64,000 bases of DNA from Favolaschia claudopus (Eukaryota; Basidiomycota; Agaricomycetes; Agaricales; Mycenaceae), in contig JAWWNJ010000009.1 in the NCBI GenBank assembly GCA_037176885.1, forward strand, positions 2,976,001-3,040,000, in the 5' to 3' direction. A program made the translations under genes and the position numbers. Below are positions 1 through 11,345 of the stretch, one piece after another; position 1 is the stretch's first letter; the number at the start of each line of letters is the position of its first letter. Under the pieces are notes generated by a model that did no database searches, had not been told where the DNA came from, and worked only from the letters and a program-made list of their open reading frames with translations.

Positions 1-361
1 ACGTCTTGCAAGCTATTGAAAGTGTCCGTTATCTTCGGCTAAGGAGTATCAGGCATTATTTTTCTGCGCTGATCATACTGAGAACTTACGATAGCGGTAC
101 TAATAATTGTGTTGTCCTGCTCGCTGAAAACGTTAGCATCAACTCGTCTCTGGCAACCAAATCACCAAAACTGACGAGAGCAACCAGAAAACAAGAGAGT
201 CCCAATGCAAAGGTCAAAGTCACTAACTTCAGACCTCTAGGGTAGGTTTCCTCCCCTTGAGGCAACGCATTGACATAATCTTGGACCTCAAGACTCGGAT
301 TTTCTTTCTTCGGCTTCGATTTCCATTGCCGGCCCGTAACTTGACTCTGAGGGAAAGCCAT
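1..361 (-). CDS. MFS transporter, 5-prime end only (DHA2/14-TM drug-antiporter type)
   Basis: This is the N-terminal part of a major facilitator superfamily transporter that runs off the left edge. I place exons at 361-176, 116-90 and 38-1, with GT...AG introns at 175-117 and 89-39. The spliced frame reads through a hydrophilic N-terminus, then YPRGLKL, the first TM helix ending FLVAL, then DNTIISTAI and PKITDTFNSL. This FLVALDNTIIxTAIPKITD signature is typical of the fungal DHA2-type multidrug and siderophore exporters. The second exon is only 27 bp, and the reading frame holds across both introns, which supports the model. An upstream in-frame ATG at 418 would add 19 residues. I prefer the one at 361 only because it is nearer the conserved part. 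The substrate cannot be told from this fragment. Confidence 0.85.
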
Positions 362-418
362 CGTTTGGATATGGGGACGAGCATCGAGGTCGACGGTCAA
401 GGCTTTGTCCAGGAACAT

Positions 419-1229
419 GGCAGGATCCCCTGCTCAATCGGGCGATCCATTTCTCCTTGACGAACAAGTTTTAGAGTGATGTGGCTCGGAAGCCAGCCCG
501 GCAATGGCCGCCGTCGGATCAGATTCCGATCATCCTGATATCTTTTTTGCTGTTAGCTCTCATGTTCACTTCCAAGATCCCCGTCGTTCGGATCCCTCTT
601 AGAACCTAATGAAGCCATTCGGAAACTGATCCTCGGGTGGCGTACCTCCGCTTTGGCTGTCTTCGGTCCAAGCTTAGCGCATCATGAGCGTGAATTTGGG
701 GGACCTGTCAAGAACCGTCTTGGAACCGTCCATCTTTAACCTACCTACGGTCCTGACTCCCCGGTGAGAGTCAATTTGTCCGTTTTCACACGCGGATGGC
801 CGTCGTCGGTGGAGGCTAAGTATCTATTTTCAGCAAACCAGACTTGAATTGGGTAGGTAGGGACTCGGGAGGACACTGCATGGTCCCGCTAATCAAGACC
901 GAAAGGCAGCAATATCACTGATACATCTCTCGGGAGTTCTTAGCAGGGTCCACCGGGGTCTTGCATCTGAATCGCCATCTCGCTCATGCGGGACCATGCA
1001 CTAACACGCATCTTGAGTTTCTGAACGAAGAAGTACATCGCATTCGGGATGATGATCATGATTGGGAGTTTGACTGCTGCGGCCCCACTTGCAGTAATGC
1101 CCAGATCACAAGTAATTTGCGGCGAGAGGCACAACCCCCAGTAGCTAAACAAGTGCCAGGCTTTTATTCAGAGCTGCTCTCGCGCAAAGCAGATCTCTGG
1201 ACGAAACAGTACCCACCCGTAGACGCGGA
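419..1229. other. Intergenic region, no gene seen
   Basis: This is the divergent spacer between the minus-strand transporter and the plus-strand seven-TM gene, so it should hold both promoters. Open frames here are short and overlap on both strands. I see no domain, RNA gene or repeat. Confidence 0.4.
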
Positions 1230-2519
1230 ATGTCTCCACCCTGGGCCAATCTCGCTGGTATGGCCATCGGCGGTCCTCTCTACGGCGTCTACTTCGTTCT
1301 ATACGTCTCCTCCACATATCTGCTCGTTCGACGATCCGCCGGAGCTCACGCAGGCCCTTTGTATCGTTCCGTGATCTTCATTGCTGGACTGGTCCTGTTT
1401 CTAGCTGTTACGGCGGTACGTTCGACCTCGTCCTGATAGCTGTGAATTTGGCTCAGATTTTATAGAATTTCTTTCTTTCCGTAATTCGACCTTTCCTCGG
1501 CTTCATTGGACATCCAGCAGCACCTGGCGCCTTCTTCGACGATAACAGTCAAATTACCACAACAGTTCAGAACATCTTTGCTTCATTAGCTGTTTTGATT
1601 AGCGATGGGATAATTGTGAGTCTTCAAGGTTGAATGTGTTTATTCTTTGTTGTGAGTTTTGACTGGCAAATTGGAAAGATATATCGTCTTTGGGTCGTAT
1701 GGGGACGTAATAAATACGTGATCGTATTACCTTGCTTAACGCTGCTGGGCCTTCTGAGTGAGCGAGCACTGAAACTGAACAGGTTGATGCTCACACAATG
1801 TCACAGTCGCACTGATCTTGACTGTTGAAACGACGACGCACGTCGACGATATTTCTTTAGACAAAGGGCTGACACCAGGTCTTGTTTTCACATTGACGTA
1901 GGCAGCTTATATCATCTCTGCACTATATATTCGTTTACATGCTGCTCACAGGACCAATCTCTATTCTACCGGTAAGACTATTCCTCTGTTGCAGTGGCAA
2001 CGAATATAATATATTTTTCAGGCTTCATTTCTTGGAAGATTTGGCATATCACAAAAGCCTCATCCTCAGTGACTGGAAGTAATCTTCGGGTCGGTAGCTT
2101 CTATCTTTTGTGGAATTCCCTGCCATTCAAATCATCTCTAGGATCTTCTTACCATCATTGTCGAGAGCGCTGCCATCTACACGTATGTATTGTCATCACA
2201 CCCGTCGAATTCTCAGAAATGTTATCCTTCCAGCGTCTGGGCAGTCTTTTACATCGTCACTCACCAGATCAATTCGAACGTACAATTCATTGCTCTGATC
2301 CCATTGCCCTCTGTCGCAGGCATTGCCAACGCCCTCATCCAATCGCGCATCGGGTTGGGCAAAGCAATCGAACGGACGGTGCCTTCAGGCCGATCCTATT
2401 CGGTCTCGAATTCTAGCAATCCACCTCCCTTGCGGTTTACCACTAACGGTCCGCAAGGAAACGAGGCCACGGCGATCGGGAGGTCCGATCTCACTGAGTT
2501 GAAGCCCATGTCACTCTAG
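1230..2519 (+). CDS. Fungal seven-TM integral membrane protein, eight exons
   Basis: This is a hydrophobic protein of about 306 residues. I place exons at 1230-1415, 1466-1615, 1679-1757, 1807-1897, 1952-1971, 2022-2089, 2142-2182 and 2234-2519. All junctions are GT...AG and the sum is a multiple of three. The spliced product has the layout of a large, poorly characterised basidiomycete family of seven-helix proteins. It has a short N-terminus, then YGVYFVLYVSSTYLL (TM1), VIFIAGLVLFLAV (TM2), a loop with FFDDNSQ, YRLWVVWGRNK after TM3, and FISWKIW. It also has the family-like IVESAAIYT motif, VWAVFYIV, a last helix region, and a hydrophilic Ser/Pro-rich cytoplasmic tail. Exon 5 is a 20-bp micro-exon, but both flanking splice sites and the frame support it. 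The function of the family is unknown to me. A receptor-like role is possible, not shown. Confidence 0.8.
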
Positions 2520-3069
2520 ATTTTTCCGGCGCGTTTAGCATTCCTCCTCTCAGTCTCTTTGTTCATTTCCGAACGTACTTATATTATGATTCTGTACATT
2601 CCCTGTATCTCATTCTCAGCTCTAGTCTACAATGTACATTCACTCCTAGAGGCGTAGCCCAAAATATTTCTGCCTGGATTGAACCATCCACTCACTTCTC
2701 GAGACACAAACCGCTCGATGTTGAGACTCTCGGCTTCGTTCGGCCAACCTTATCCGCACGATCCGATGGAGCCCTTGACCAATCAGTAGTTGAATCAAAT
2801 GATTTATATCAATCATCGTTTATGGCGAGTTCGGCGCGCATAAGTGAAATGAACGCCACTTAGCCAGTATAAGTATCACTAGTACAGCAACGAAGAGGCG
2901 AATCACCCAGGGGCTTAAATTTACAGGTGGAGGCTACGAAGACGGATGAAATAATCTGCATTTACGAACTCAAACACTGAAAGTTCAAAGCAGGGTTCAA
3001 AGTCAACAAAAGACTAAAGTCAAAGTCGAGCTTGACCGCGCAAGTCCCGCACCACGCTGATACCATCAC
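2520..3069. other. Convergent intergenic region, no gene seen
   Basis: This is the spacer between the 3-prime ends of the seven-TM gene and the hydrolase. It is AT-richer than its flanks and has only short frames. Terminators are expected here, but I see no specific signal. Confidence 0.35.
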
Positions 3070-4254
3070 AAAGTCGAGAAACCACCCCCGCAAGCTCCGT
3101 CGGCGTCTCCTGCAAAATCATAATGTCCACCGTTCATATTCGTCACAGACGCCGCGATCCTTCCCTGCGACCGATCCGATATTGAGCCGCGCGATAATTG
3201 CGGGATAAGGTGGTCTTTGATTCCCCACACAACATGAAAGGGAATGAGCCGGCAGATTTTGCTGATTTGGTCGATGGCTCCGAATTGCGAGTCGGTGTCG
3301 GGGGAAGCAGAAGGCTTCTTGGAGTTTGGGGCATTTGAGGGTTTACGCCTGAGCCGTCTGCGGTTTCGATGAGGCCGTGTTCCTAATGAGAAAATTGAGT
3401 ACTGCGGATGAAAGCAAAGGAGTTGAATAAATTCTAACCGTATGGGCGCTGAGAATCCGGGGATCCCAGCCGTTCCAAGGATAACCGAGCTTTCATCCAG
3501 GTATGTGCTGCTTCGCGAGAGGACCATTTATTCCGTCGCTCATGCACGGTGCAGAGAGGCCCAGCGCAATCGGTTCGATATAACGGTAGTATGTCTCCGG
3601 CGCGAGCATCGCAGGGGCGACTACAATGATTCCAGCGATGGAAACGGATGAAAGATCGATATATCGAGTCGGCGCTCAATCTAAATGGAATCAGCATATA
3701 TAAAAAAAGAAGAGATATATTAGTTGAAACTCTCTACCGTAACGTTGAATTTAACTTACGCTGCCATAGAACCGGCGGAATGTGCGACTTGCACAATGCG
3801 ATGGCCTTTTAGGCGAGTTGAGCGTAGAAATGCTCCGACGGCTTCAGCCCACTCGGAGGCTGGCGAGCCTTGGCGCCGATTACGGAGGAGTTCTTCAGAG
3901 TTGAGAACCGCGGCGTCACCGTGGTTCGGACGATCCAACGCCCACGCCTCGCGCATTCGAAGATGCGGTGGTTTATCTTGCTGTAGGTTGAACATCTCTG
4001 CGATGACAACTTCCCATTGCTCTTTGTCTTGAGGGAGAGAGAAATTACATAAATGAGCGGAAGCGAGCGGTTGTTTTGAGGGGGAGAAACATACGCGCGC
4101 CAATGCCGTGAAGAAAAATGAAGGTGAGACCGTCTATGTTGGCGGCCGACTCGACCGTGGTATACCGGTTGGCAGTCATCTTCAGCCAAGTGCCGGGAGG
4201 GCTGAGTGCGTTTTGTGGGCAATTGAAGATGAACGGCAGAATGTCGAGACCCAT
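3070..4254 (-). pseudogene. Alpha/beta-hydrolase gene with apparent frameshifts
   Basis: The 5-prime part is clear. ATG is at 4254, and exon 1 ends FLHGIGA at a gtatgt donor. It joins a second exon starting HKEQWEVVIAEMF, then ALDRPNHGDAAVLN and the nucleophile elbow GHRIVQVAHSAGS. The Ser in AHSAGS would be the catalytic residue. Downstream, family-like blocks persist but lie in different frames: VVAPAMLAPETYYRY, RRNKWSSREAAHTWMKAR, YPWNGWDPRIL, EHGLIETADG, KCPKLQEAF, and FPDTDSQFGAIDQIS followed by the WGIKDHLIPQ and GGHY regions. Simple introns do not reconnect them. One of the shifts lies at a run of five C bases near 3300. This is either a decaying gene or a locus with indel errors. The intact part resembles fungal lipase/toxin-biosynthesis-like alpha/beta hydrolases. 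The substrate is unknown. Confidence 0.6.
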
Positions 4255-4810
4255 GGCTAGCGCTAGACGGCAGGGCAGTCTCGGTGCTTAAATCGAGTCG
4301 CTTATCTCAATTATAAGGCTATCGTGTGTCTCGAGGCCACAGCTCTTTGGAATCTGGGGGAAACGGCCAGAGAAGATGACACCACGATCTAATCCACGCG
4401 TTGAGAGCATGGTATGGCAAAAGCAGCAGGTTCCGGCATCGGAGATTTACAGGATCTACCTGGTTTGCTGCTACTGTGAGAACTTGCTGTACAGTGTAAA
4501 TTAAGAACAGATTTGGAGAAGAAGAATCATTGATACTGATAGGAAATCGTCTAGGAGGATGCAAACATCTGAGTTTTGACAAACATCCTCATCAGTGAAC
4601 AAACTCACAAGATATTGGTCAAAACAGTTCAAGCCGCAAGATAGTTGTCAGCTAGGTAGGCAGGTAAAATTACAGTGTACAGCACAGTCCCGCTTTGGAA
4701 CGCCGGATCACTCTGATGAGAAGTGTTCGAGCCCAATTCGACCTCGCAAGATAGTTGTCAAAACTCTGAGTCTAGGACCTAGGACAGCGTCCATTCAGCT
4801 CCTATTGAAA
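4255..4810. other. Intergenic region upstream of the hydrolase
   Basis: No gene is seen. The 15-mer GCAAGATAGTTGTCA occurs twice, near 4637 and 4746. A GAGTTTTGACA block near 4572 recurs in inverted form near 4755. This may be a degenerate repeat next to the transposable element. Confidence 0.35.
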
Positions 4811-4816
4811 TAGCGC

Positions 4817-5548
4817 TATGGGGGTAATACTGTAACATTATTCAGCGAATAAACACAGCTTGAATACTCAAAAAAATTCACACCCTCCAAAATATACACA
4901 GGTTCACGTCCTCAAGAAATAAAATGCACAGGTTCAGAATGTTAAGACATCGACAGCCAACCCCGAACTGACCATCAACTGATCTCGACAAAGGATCAAG
5001 GTCAAAATCATCGGCTAGCCTTCCGAGTTCATCTGAGACTGAAAACTGCCTCTTGCTTTGCTCAACAGTGGTCAAGGCCGGAAATAGACGGTATATATGA
5101 TCTGCCTCATGTAGGGTTCATTGTTTCAAAAATATTAAGTAACCAAACGAGGCTTTCAAGAAACATTGCAGTTCAAATGATGAAATCAATTGAGCGACTG
5201 AAGGAAGCCAGCCAGCTCCAACCATTTGAAACACATTTTCAAAGGTTTGATTCCGAAACCATGAACGCAAGGGGCTTGATATACAGGCGCAAAACCGGGC
5301 TCTCCTTGATCCGGATCGGACGCCAACTGATGACTTTTGATGGGCCTAGATTGTGGTATATACCAAAGAGCTGCGTATTTTTTTACGAACCGTGTGTAGC
5401 AGTGTATTTTTCCCCCGTAAAATACAGGTTGTGTATTTTTTCCCCGACCTGTGCACAATCTGTGAAAACTCTCCATTGGCGGTGTAACTCCATGTCAAAA
5501 TCCCTGTACCAGTGTAACAAATAATAATGTTACACTATTACAGCCATA
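4817..5548 (+). mobile_element. Non-autonomous TIR DNA element, copy A (732 bp)
   Basis: The termini are an imperfect inverted repeat of about 26 bp. The left end starts TATGGGGGTAATACTGTAAC and the right end, reverse-complemented, starts TATGGCTGTAATAGTGTAAC. A 6-bp target-site duplication TAGCGC flanks it at 4811-4816 and 5549-5554. A second copy lies in opposite orientation at 43497-44248 with its own TSD. The interior has no coding capacity. It has repeated (T)GTGTATTTTT-like motifs near both ends, which could be transposase-binding sites. The superfamily is not assigned. A 6-bp TSD is unlike hAT (8 bp), Tc1/mariner (TA) or Mutator (9-11 bp). Confidence 0.88.
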
Positions 5549-5554
5549 TAGCGC

Positions 5555-8500
5555 TTCTTATTTGTTCATCTTCAGGAGCTACGTCCTCTATTCGACTAGA
5601 AAAAGGGGTTGTGAGTTACATTTACTTAGAGTAAATACGGTCCACTGACTTTTAAATTACCACCCGTTTCCGATTTGTGGGAACGATGCTGCACGAAACT
5701 CAAGAAGCAGTTGAACATTCCAGGCAGTCACCGCAACGCGGTGTGTTCTCAACATCATCTAGGCACTTTCGTCGGCTCACGACACCATCGATCCCACACT
5801 GAGACTGCACCGGTGTTACTGTGCTTTGCATGGGAGTACGAGATCCGCACCATGATGAAGACTTGTCGGAGGATCACGCAGAGGAAACCCTGCACCGCAC
5901 GGTGAGGCGAGGATGATGTCTCGGGGAACGAATCGGGAAACTGTTGAAGCTAGCGGGAATCGCGCGATGAAGGCAAGGCGCTGGGATTCGTCAGATTCAG
6001 GTCAAAGCCCCAGAGAAGCTGAATAAAAGTGCACGGGCGTAAACATTGACGAAGATTCCGAGCGTACGCGTCGTGCAAGACGGCCCCTCGATAGAGTGCA
6101 CCATCAGCGTACACAGAGCTTGGGAGTGAGACGCATGGGTAGGGTCAAACAGCTAGCTTCCGAATCCCTTCCGCGGGCCGTACGTTCATGTAGAGACAGA
6201 GTGCGGGTGGAGTCGGCGATCGTTAAGCCAAAGAGAAACGGTCATAGAGCAGTAGATTAGTTGATCAAGCAGACAACGACCAATTGGTAAAGCCAGATCG
6301 CTATGTAGAGTAATACTTTTGGCGAAGGATTGAATTCGACTGCTTCTGCTTCCACTCCGAGCTGTAGGTTACAGAGTAAGAGCATACGCCCGGAATGACG
6401 AACAGCCCATCTGACTGCTACTAAGGCCCTGGATCAGACTGAAAGAAGAACAAAAGTGCAGGAGATGGACAGAGATGGACGTCACGGCACCTCGGCCCTC
6501 CAGACCCTCACATCCAACTCAGCAGTCGACAGGCACTGGACTAAAGCTAGACACATTCCAAGGTATCGCTCCTCCCGAAACACGAGGCCCTTGTATCGTT
6601 GTTTTCCTGCAAAGCTGATTCGCTGTTTCGTCGAGCCGAACTCCCAATTTCGAGCAATCCGTCGAGCTCCTTCAGGTTGAGATCGTACAGTGCAGTCGTC
6701 TTTCCAGAGTGGGGGTGCTCAGAAGAGATATAGTCGCATACGGCGAACAAGGTACGCGATAGAAAGGGAGAATTGCTCGCCGTCGTCGGCAGCGGTCACG
6801 CTTGTCACGCCAAATCCATCTCTTCCGCTGGACCACATCGTGCCGTCTTGTCGCGATTGTGAAGGCAATCCTCAATGACGCTCGGCGTTTCTCGGCTGCC
6901 CCAAACTCGTCTATACGTAGCCCCAGCCAGAAAATCGTCCTCCGAAATCGACGCGCTGTCGTCGCTGTGAACGTTCAGCGCTCAGCCGCCAGCGACGCTC
7001 GCGGGACTCTTCCGTTGGACATGCAGGAGAACGTTGCCATCGAGGATTGATGCCTCGTTTTTGGCGTAAGAGAACGCCAGCTGGCAGTCCGACTACCTTT
7101 CTCTCGCGTCAGGCAGCAAAGCTTGAAAGAAGCCCCAAAACTTAAGGAAGCGGTAACGTTCGTGGCTCAGGGTGAGTCAGCTCTCCTCCAATCTGCTAGT
7201 CAAACTCCTAGTCGGCCGTTTCTGACGATGCTTCGTTCACCAGCCACTGTACACTCACAGCCCTGCACATGTAGAAAGACCTCCACCAACACCCGTTCTC
7301 TCCTCCACCAACATCGCGTTGCTCTACACGCATACCAACAACCCATTCAGAATCATCGGATTCGCCCTCCTCACTACCAGTACCTCCGCCTGTCATCCCT
7401 TCGTGAGGGGGAAGCCGGTCTCAAAGTCATATCCGTCGCCGGCTGGCGGGTGAACGAGAGCGTGGAAGACGGACGCGGAAAGGGGAGGACGGGATGAAAG
7501 GATGAAGCCCCCGTGTCCTGCGAATGATGGAGAGCATCTGCTGACGAACGAATGGGCATTCGGCGGGGCTTGATTATTTGGATGTCTCATCGTGAAGTCT
7601 ACCGGGACTACCTCCGATACCGTCAGAGTGCGTCCGTGCGTGCTTATACTCACACCCGGTGCGCTTTGCGTCAGATTTGATTGCCTATGATCTTGGTGGG
7701 TACGGCCAAGTGCGGTCACTTCCATGCCCCGTCGAACGTCGCCCTTGTACGTACTACGCGCCTCGAGACCCTTGGTGATCTCCTTTCTCGGACCTCGCCA
7801 TCACACCACCCTTCGATAAGTGTGCAGGTGTGCTTTCTGGTTCGGCAGACGCTACTTCTTCGAGGTCAGTCAGCCCTTGCGCTTCTTGGCTGCTTCTCAA
7901 ACCGCGTTTCTGACTTTCTTTTCTTCTACAAATATAGTTACTCTACGATTTGCATGCGGTCAACGACAGCATTCCCCTGCTTCTCTGCGGCGATAACCTT
8001 CCGCGCGCGCTCGTCTTCGCCTCCGCCTCCGCCTCCGAGTCCGATAGCCAGCCCTCCTCGTACTTACGGCTGTCCATCAACATTCCTCCTCCACTCTCGC
8101 CCTCTGTATCTGATGCGTGCCCACTCGTACATAGCGCCGCGGGATGATAGCTTCTGGATCCTGGAGCGATGTGCACGCCTACAGGTAGCGGAAGGGGTGC
8201 GGAAGTGGATACGGAATGATGAGATGATGCTCTGCACAGGCGGAAGACTTGTGGTCGACGGATCTGCGTTCCTTAGGGTGAGGTCATTTGATTTTGACGG
8301 GCCTTTGAGTTGGGTATGTGCTGGTTTCGAGAGGTCGAGAGCAAGTGACGCTTGAGTGGTTCGCGTCAGAGTGTCGTTTCCTCCCCTCCTCGAGGCAATG
8401 CGTCTGATAGGCATGATTTCGTCGGGAGATGGAGAAATTTTGGGCTTCTGGGAATGTGTAGGAAGCCGAGTCGGTTGGAGCTATACGCGGCGTTGAGGAT

Positions 8501-9379
8501 CGCGGTTTTTGTCGATATTTCCGCTCGAAGGACGTATCTAGTAATACCAGTACGCCGACAGTTACAGCTGTAGATATGTTATCAAGTAGCCTTGAGTAGT
8601 ACTAGCGCAGATACCTCACGCCTAGCCATACAACAACCTCCATTGTGGGTCAAATAAAAGTCATACTGATGCGGAATTCGAGGAGGACATCAGGGAGTGT
8701 CCCAAAATGGCAATTTCTCTTCCTATTCCGTACCACCACCACCGTGGCAGCTTCGCCCTTGTGAAATCCACTTCTTTGTTCAATCTGTGGGGACCCGATA
8801 TATCCGACGAGGCTCTTTTTCCTCCGATATGCCTCTAGCCGCCATCGTCAGTGGCTGGTCTTACCGGACGAGAAATTCAAATTTCATTCGGCCGAAAAGT
8901 TTCCCGATCGATTTTCGTTCTCGATCCTTGAGCTTATGCTCACCAATGTCGTTGGGCCTAAATGGCGTTTCTACTGAGCTCCAAAAGGGCCAAGGCATGC
9001 TCTCTGCGCCGTTGACGATGGACTCGATGATACAGCCAGCTTAGCCTTTACAGTTCCTCTCTTCAGTGGTTCTCTTGCTGCTCGGCGGGCGTGCGAGGTG
9101 CGCCCGACGCATTTCAAATCTCCCATCGATAATTCGGTCGCACTGAATGAAATGAAATGTCCTTCAGCTACACACTGTATCTTGCGAACCACGAACTTCA
9201 AGAGCCAGCTCACGCGGAAACCGCACCCCTCGTCGACTCGGACTCGCCTAGCTTCTGCCTAGCTCCCAATTGCAACGATGAGAGGCTCTCTCTATTTCTC
9301 TGGCTACCCATTCACTTTCTGGCTTACACTGATTCTCGAATTGGACTAATGCAAATGCAGGTCAGACACTCACCTATAT
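5555..9379. other. Long region without a supportable gene
   Basis: Many overlapping short frames occur on both strands and none shows a family I recognise. On the minus strand, two acidic Ser-rich stretches could be exons of an unrecognised disordered protein. One includes GSEEGESDDSEW near 7330-7390 and the other GWLSDSEAEAEAK near 8000-8060. They lie in different frames and I cannot join them. The 224-codon plus-strand frame at 7681-8355 has no ATG at its start and contains a Pro/Ser low-complexity run. It is probably spurious. Confidence 0.3.
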
Positions 9380-9380
9380 C

Positions 9381-9447
9381 CGCCTCAGACTCAGACAATT
9401 CAACTTACATCCGCTATACCGCCTCAGACAATTCAACTTACTTCCGC
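9381..9447 (+). repeat. Short two-unit tandem repeat
   Basis: The block CAGACAATTCAACTTAC with flanking CGCCTCAGAC and TCCGC is present twice in direct orientation (9381-9419 and 9420-9447). The first unit carries an extra TCAGAC and a few more bases. No function is evident. Confidence 0.6.
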
Positions 9448-9689
9448 CTTCCGCACAGCCCCCCGAGAAAGGTATAAATCTAACAAGACCCCCCGCATAA
9501 AGTTCTTCTTCAGTGGTGCGCACTCACCCTCCCGCGCGGGCGCGGTTTGCTCTCAATTTGTGAGTTGCTTGGATTCGTGTGCGGGTGACTTGATTTTTGA
9601 TTGATGCTTCTTCTTATCTAGTTTATCCCAACTACTACACCACCGCTGCCTACCGCATCTACACTACACTTCCACTGCCTACCGCATCA

Positions 9690-10330
9690 AGCCTCGGTTT
9701 TATATGTAGGCTTGCTTTGCTGCGCTTTCGATGAGGCTTGCTTATGCTTGGTCTAGTTTCATTACTTTGCTCTACTATGGCGACTACAACCCCACATTTG
9801 GCAACTGAGACGGACGCACTCAACTTTTTTTCCCCAATTTATCTTCAATATTAATGTGGGTTGATCTTCTGTCGTTAATTCCCGCTAATGGTCTGTCCAG
9901 TTCCACGATCTACTGCTACCTTTTCGGCCCCATGACTATCGCATTACTTCCTGATTCAAACTTTTTCTTGGACGGACGCACTCAAATTTTTTCCAATTTA
10001 TCTCTCGATGTGGGTTCATTCTTTTGTCGTGAACTTTGGTTCACCATTCGTCCAGTTCATACATCCACTATTACTTTTGCGGCTTCACAACTATCCACAA
10101 CTATCCCACTATCACTTCAACTAATCTTGGACGAAACGTACTCGGACTTTTTTCTTTCTTTCTTCATTTCATCTCTCAATGTGCGTTCATTCCTGGGTCG
10201 TCAACAACCTTGACTTACGATTTGTCCAGTTCAACATTTTCGCTGCATATGACGGACGCACAACGTTCACATTTATCACTTGTCTTCAAGCGTTTCTTTC
10301 AAAGTGGGTTCATTATTCTCCTCTTTCGTT
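9690..10330 (+). repeat. Degenerate tandem array, about 150-160 bp units
   Basis: Landmarks recur in the same order. GACGGACGCACTCAA occurs at about 9811 and 9972, with variants at about 10130 and 10250. Each is followed by a T-rich stretch, then GTGGGTTCATT-like sequence, then a TGTCCAG- or CGTCCAG-like element about 45-50 bp later. The GTGGGT...CCAG pair looks like a short intron in every unit. No continuous protein could be assembled with confidence. Confidence 0.6.
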
Positions 10331-10499
10331 GCAATGAACCGACATAATGCCGCGCCTAGTGTCACTACTACCCACGCCTGCGCAAATTTACAACCTTTAC
10401 TACCAAAGTGAGTCGCTCCCGGCGCTTCTGTCACTACACCAACTAATGGTCCCTTCAGTTCTACGTCTACGTTCTACAACCACTACCTCCAAAGCCAAC

Positions 10500-11345
10500 A
10501 CCGCAACAAAACCACGAAAACACCAAAACGCGCTCTGAGGGAGGACGCTGACGGCGTTATCGAAAATCTGTGAAAATCGTGAGTCGACTGTTTCATCTAC
10601 CGAGTTTCGACGCTAATGCTTTTACCAGCAAACACGCGCCGCTACGCGGGACGCCTAAGGTATACAAAACCCCCAAAAAATGCGCTGCTAGTCGAGATAT
10701 CATTGCCATACAACCCTCTCCAGTAAGTCTCCTCATTCACCGTTCCGGCAAACGCTTACGCTGCGACCAGAAATTACTATCACCTACATAATCTACAGCT
10801 ATCCCATCCTTCGCGTAACACCCCGACAGTAGCGACACCTCCCCTGCTTCGGATGACAATAAATCCACAGTGAGTTTATTCTTTACTTTTGTCCATGCAC
10901 CTCGACTAACAAAAGCTTCGTTCAGAAAGCAAAACGCACCGCCGTGGCGGGACGCTGACGGCGAAACACAAAACTCGAAAAACACCTTTTGCGCCACCCC
11001 CCACCCCCGGCATAGCGACACCTTCCTTGCTTCGATGATAATAAACTCGCAGTGAGTTCATTATTCGCTTTTGGTTGTATGTCTCGCCGGCTGACAAAGC
11101 TTTGTTAGAAACTAAAACGCGTCCAGGCGCTTTGCCGGGTTGCTGAACGTTAAATCGGAACACACGAAAAAAAAAATCTTTGCGCGACCTCCCCGCCCCC
11201 GACATAGCGACACCTTCCTTGCTTCGATGATAATATTATCCTTATAGTCAGTTCATATCTTTTGCGTGCCCGCTTCGACTGACAAGGTTTCTTCAGAATC
11301 CAAAATGCACCGCCTTGCTGGGTCGCTGACGACAACATTATGGCT
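10500..11345 (+). repeat. Tandem array of about 185-bp units with intron-like signals
   Basis: The phrase GCGACACCTTCCTTGCTTCG recurs at about 11017 and 11203, with a variant at about 10837. A GGACGCTGACGGCG-like block recurs near 10547, 10951, 11137 (diverged) and 11321. Spacing is about 182-186 bp for most units. Each unit has a donor-like GTGAGTTCATT and, about 55-60 bp later, an acceptor after a CTGACAAAG-like branch region. One interpretable exon-like piece in unit 0 reads KTPKRALREDADGVIENL. The array may be amplified exon-intron units of an unrecognised K/T/P-rich protein, or simply a satellite. Confidence 0.6.

Noticed and set aside
4817..5548. Solo LTR of a retrotransposon
   Set aside because: The ends are inverted repeats starting TATGG, not TG...CA, and the copies have 6-bp duplications with inverted termini.
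7681..8355. A 224-codon plus-strand open frame
   Set aside because: It does not begin with ATG, contains a Pro/Ser simple-sequence run and has no recognisable domain. An opposing minus-strand frame of similar quality exists.
9690..11345. CRISPR-like array
   Set aside because: Units are diverged 155-185-bp tandem repeats with no short exact repeats alternating with unique spacers. The organism is a eukaryote.
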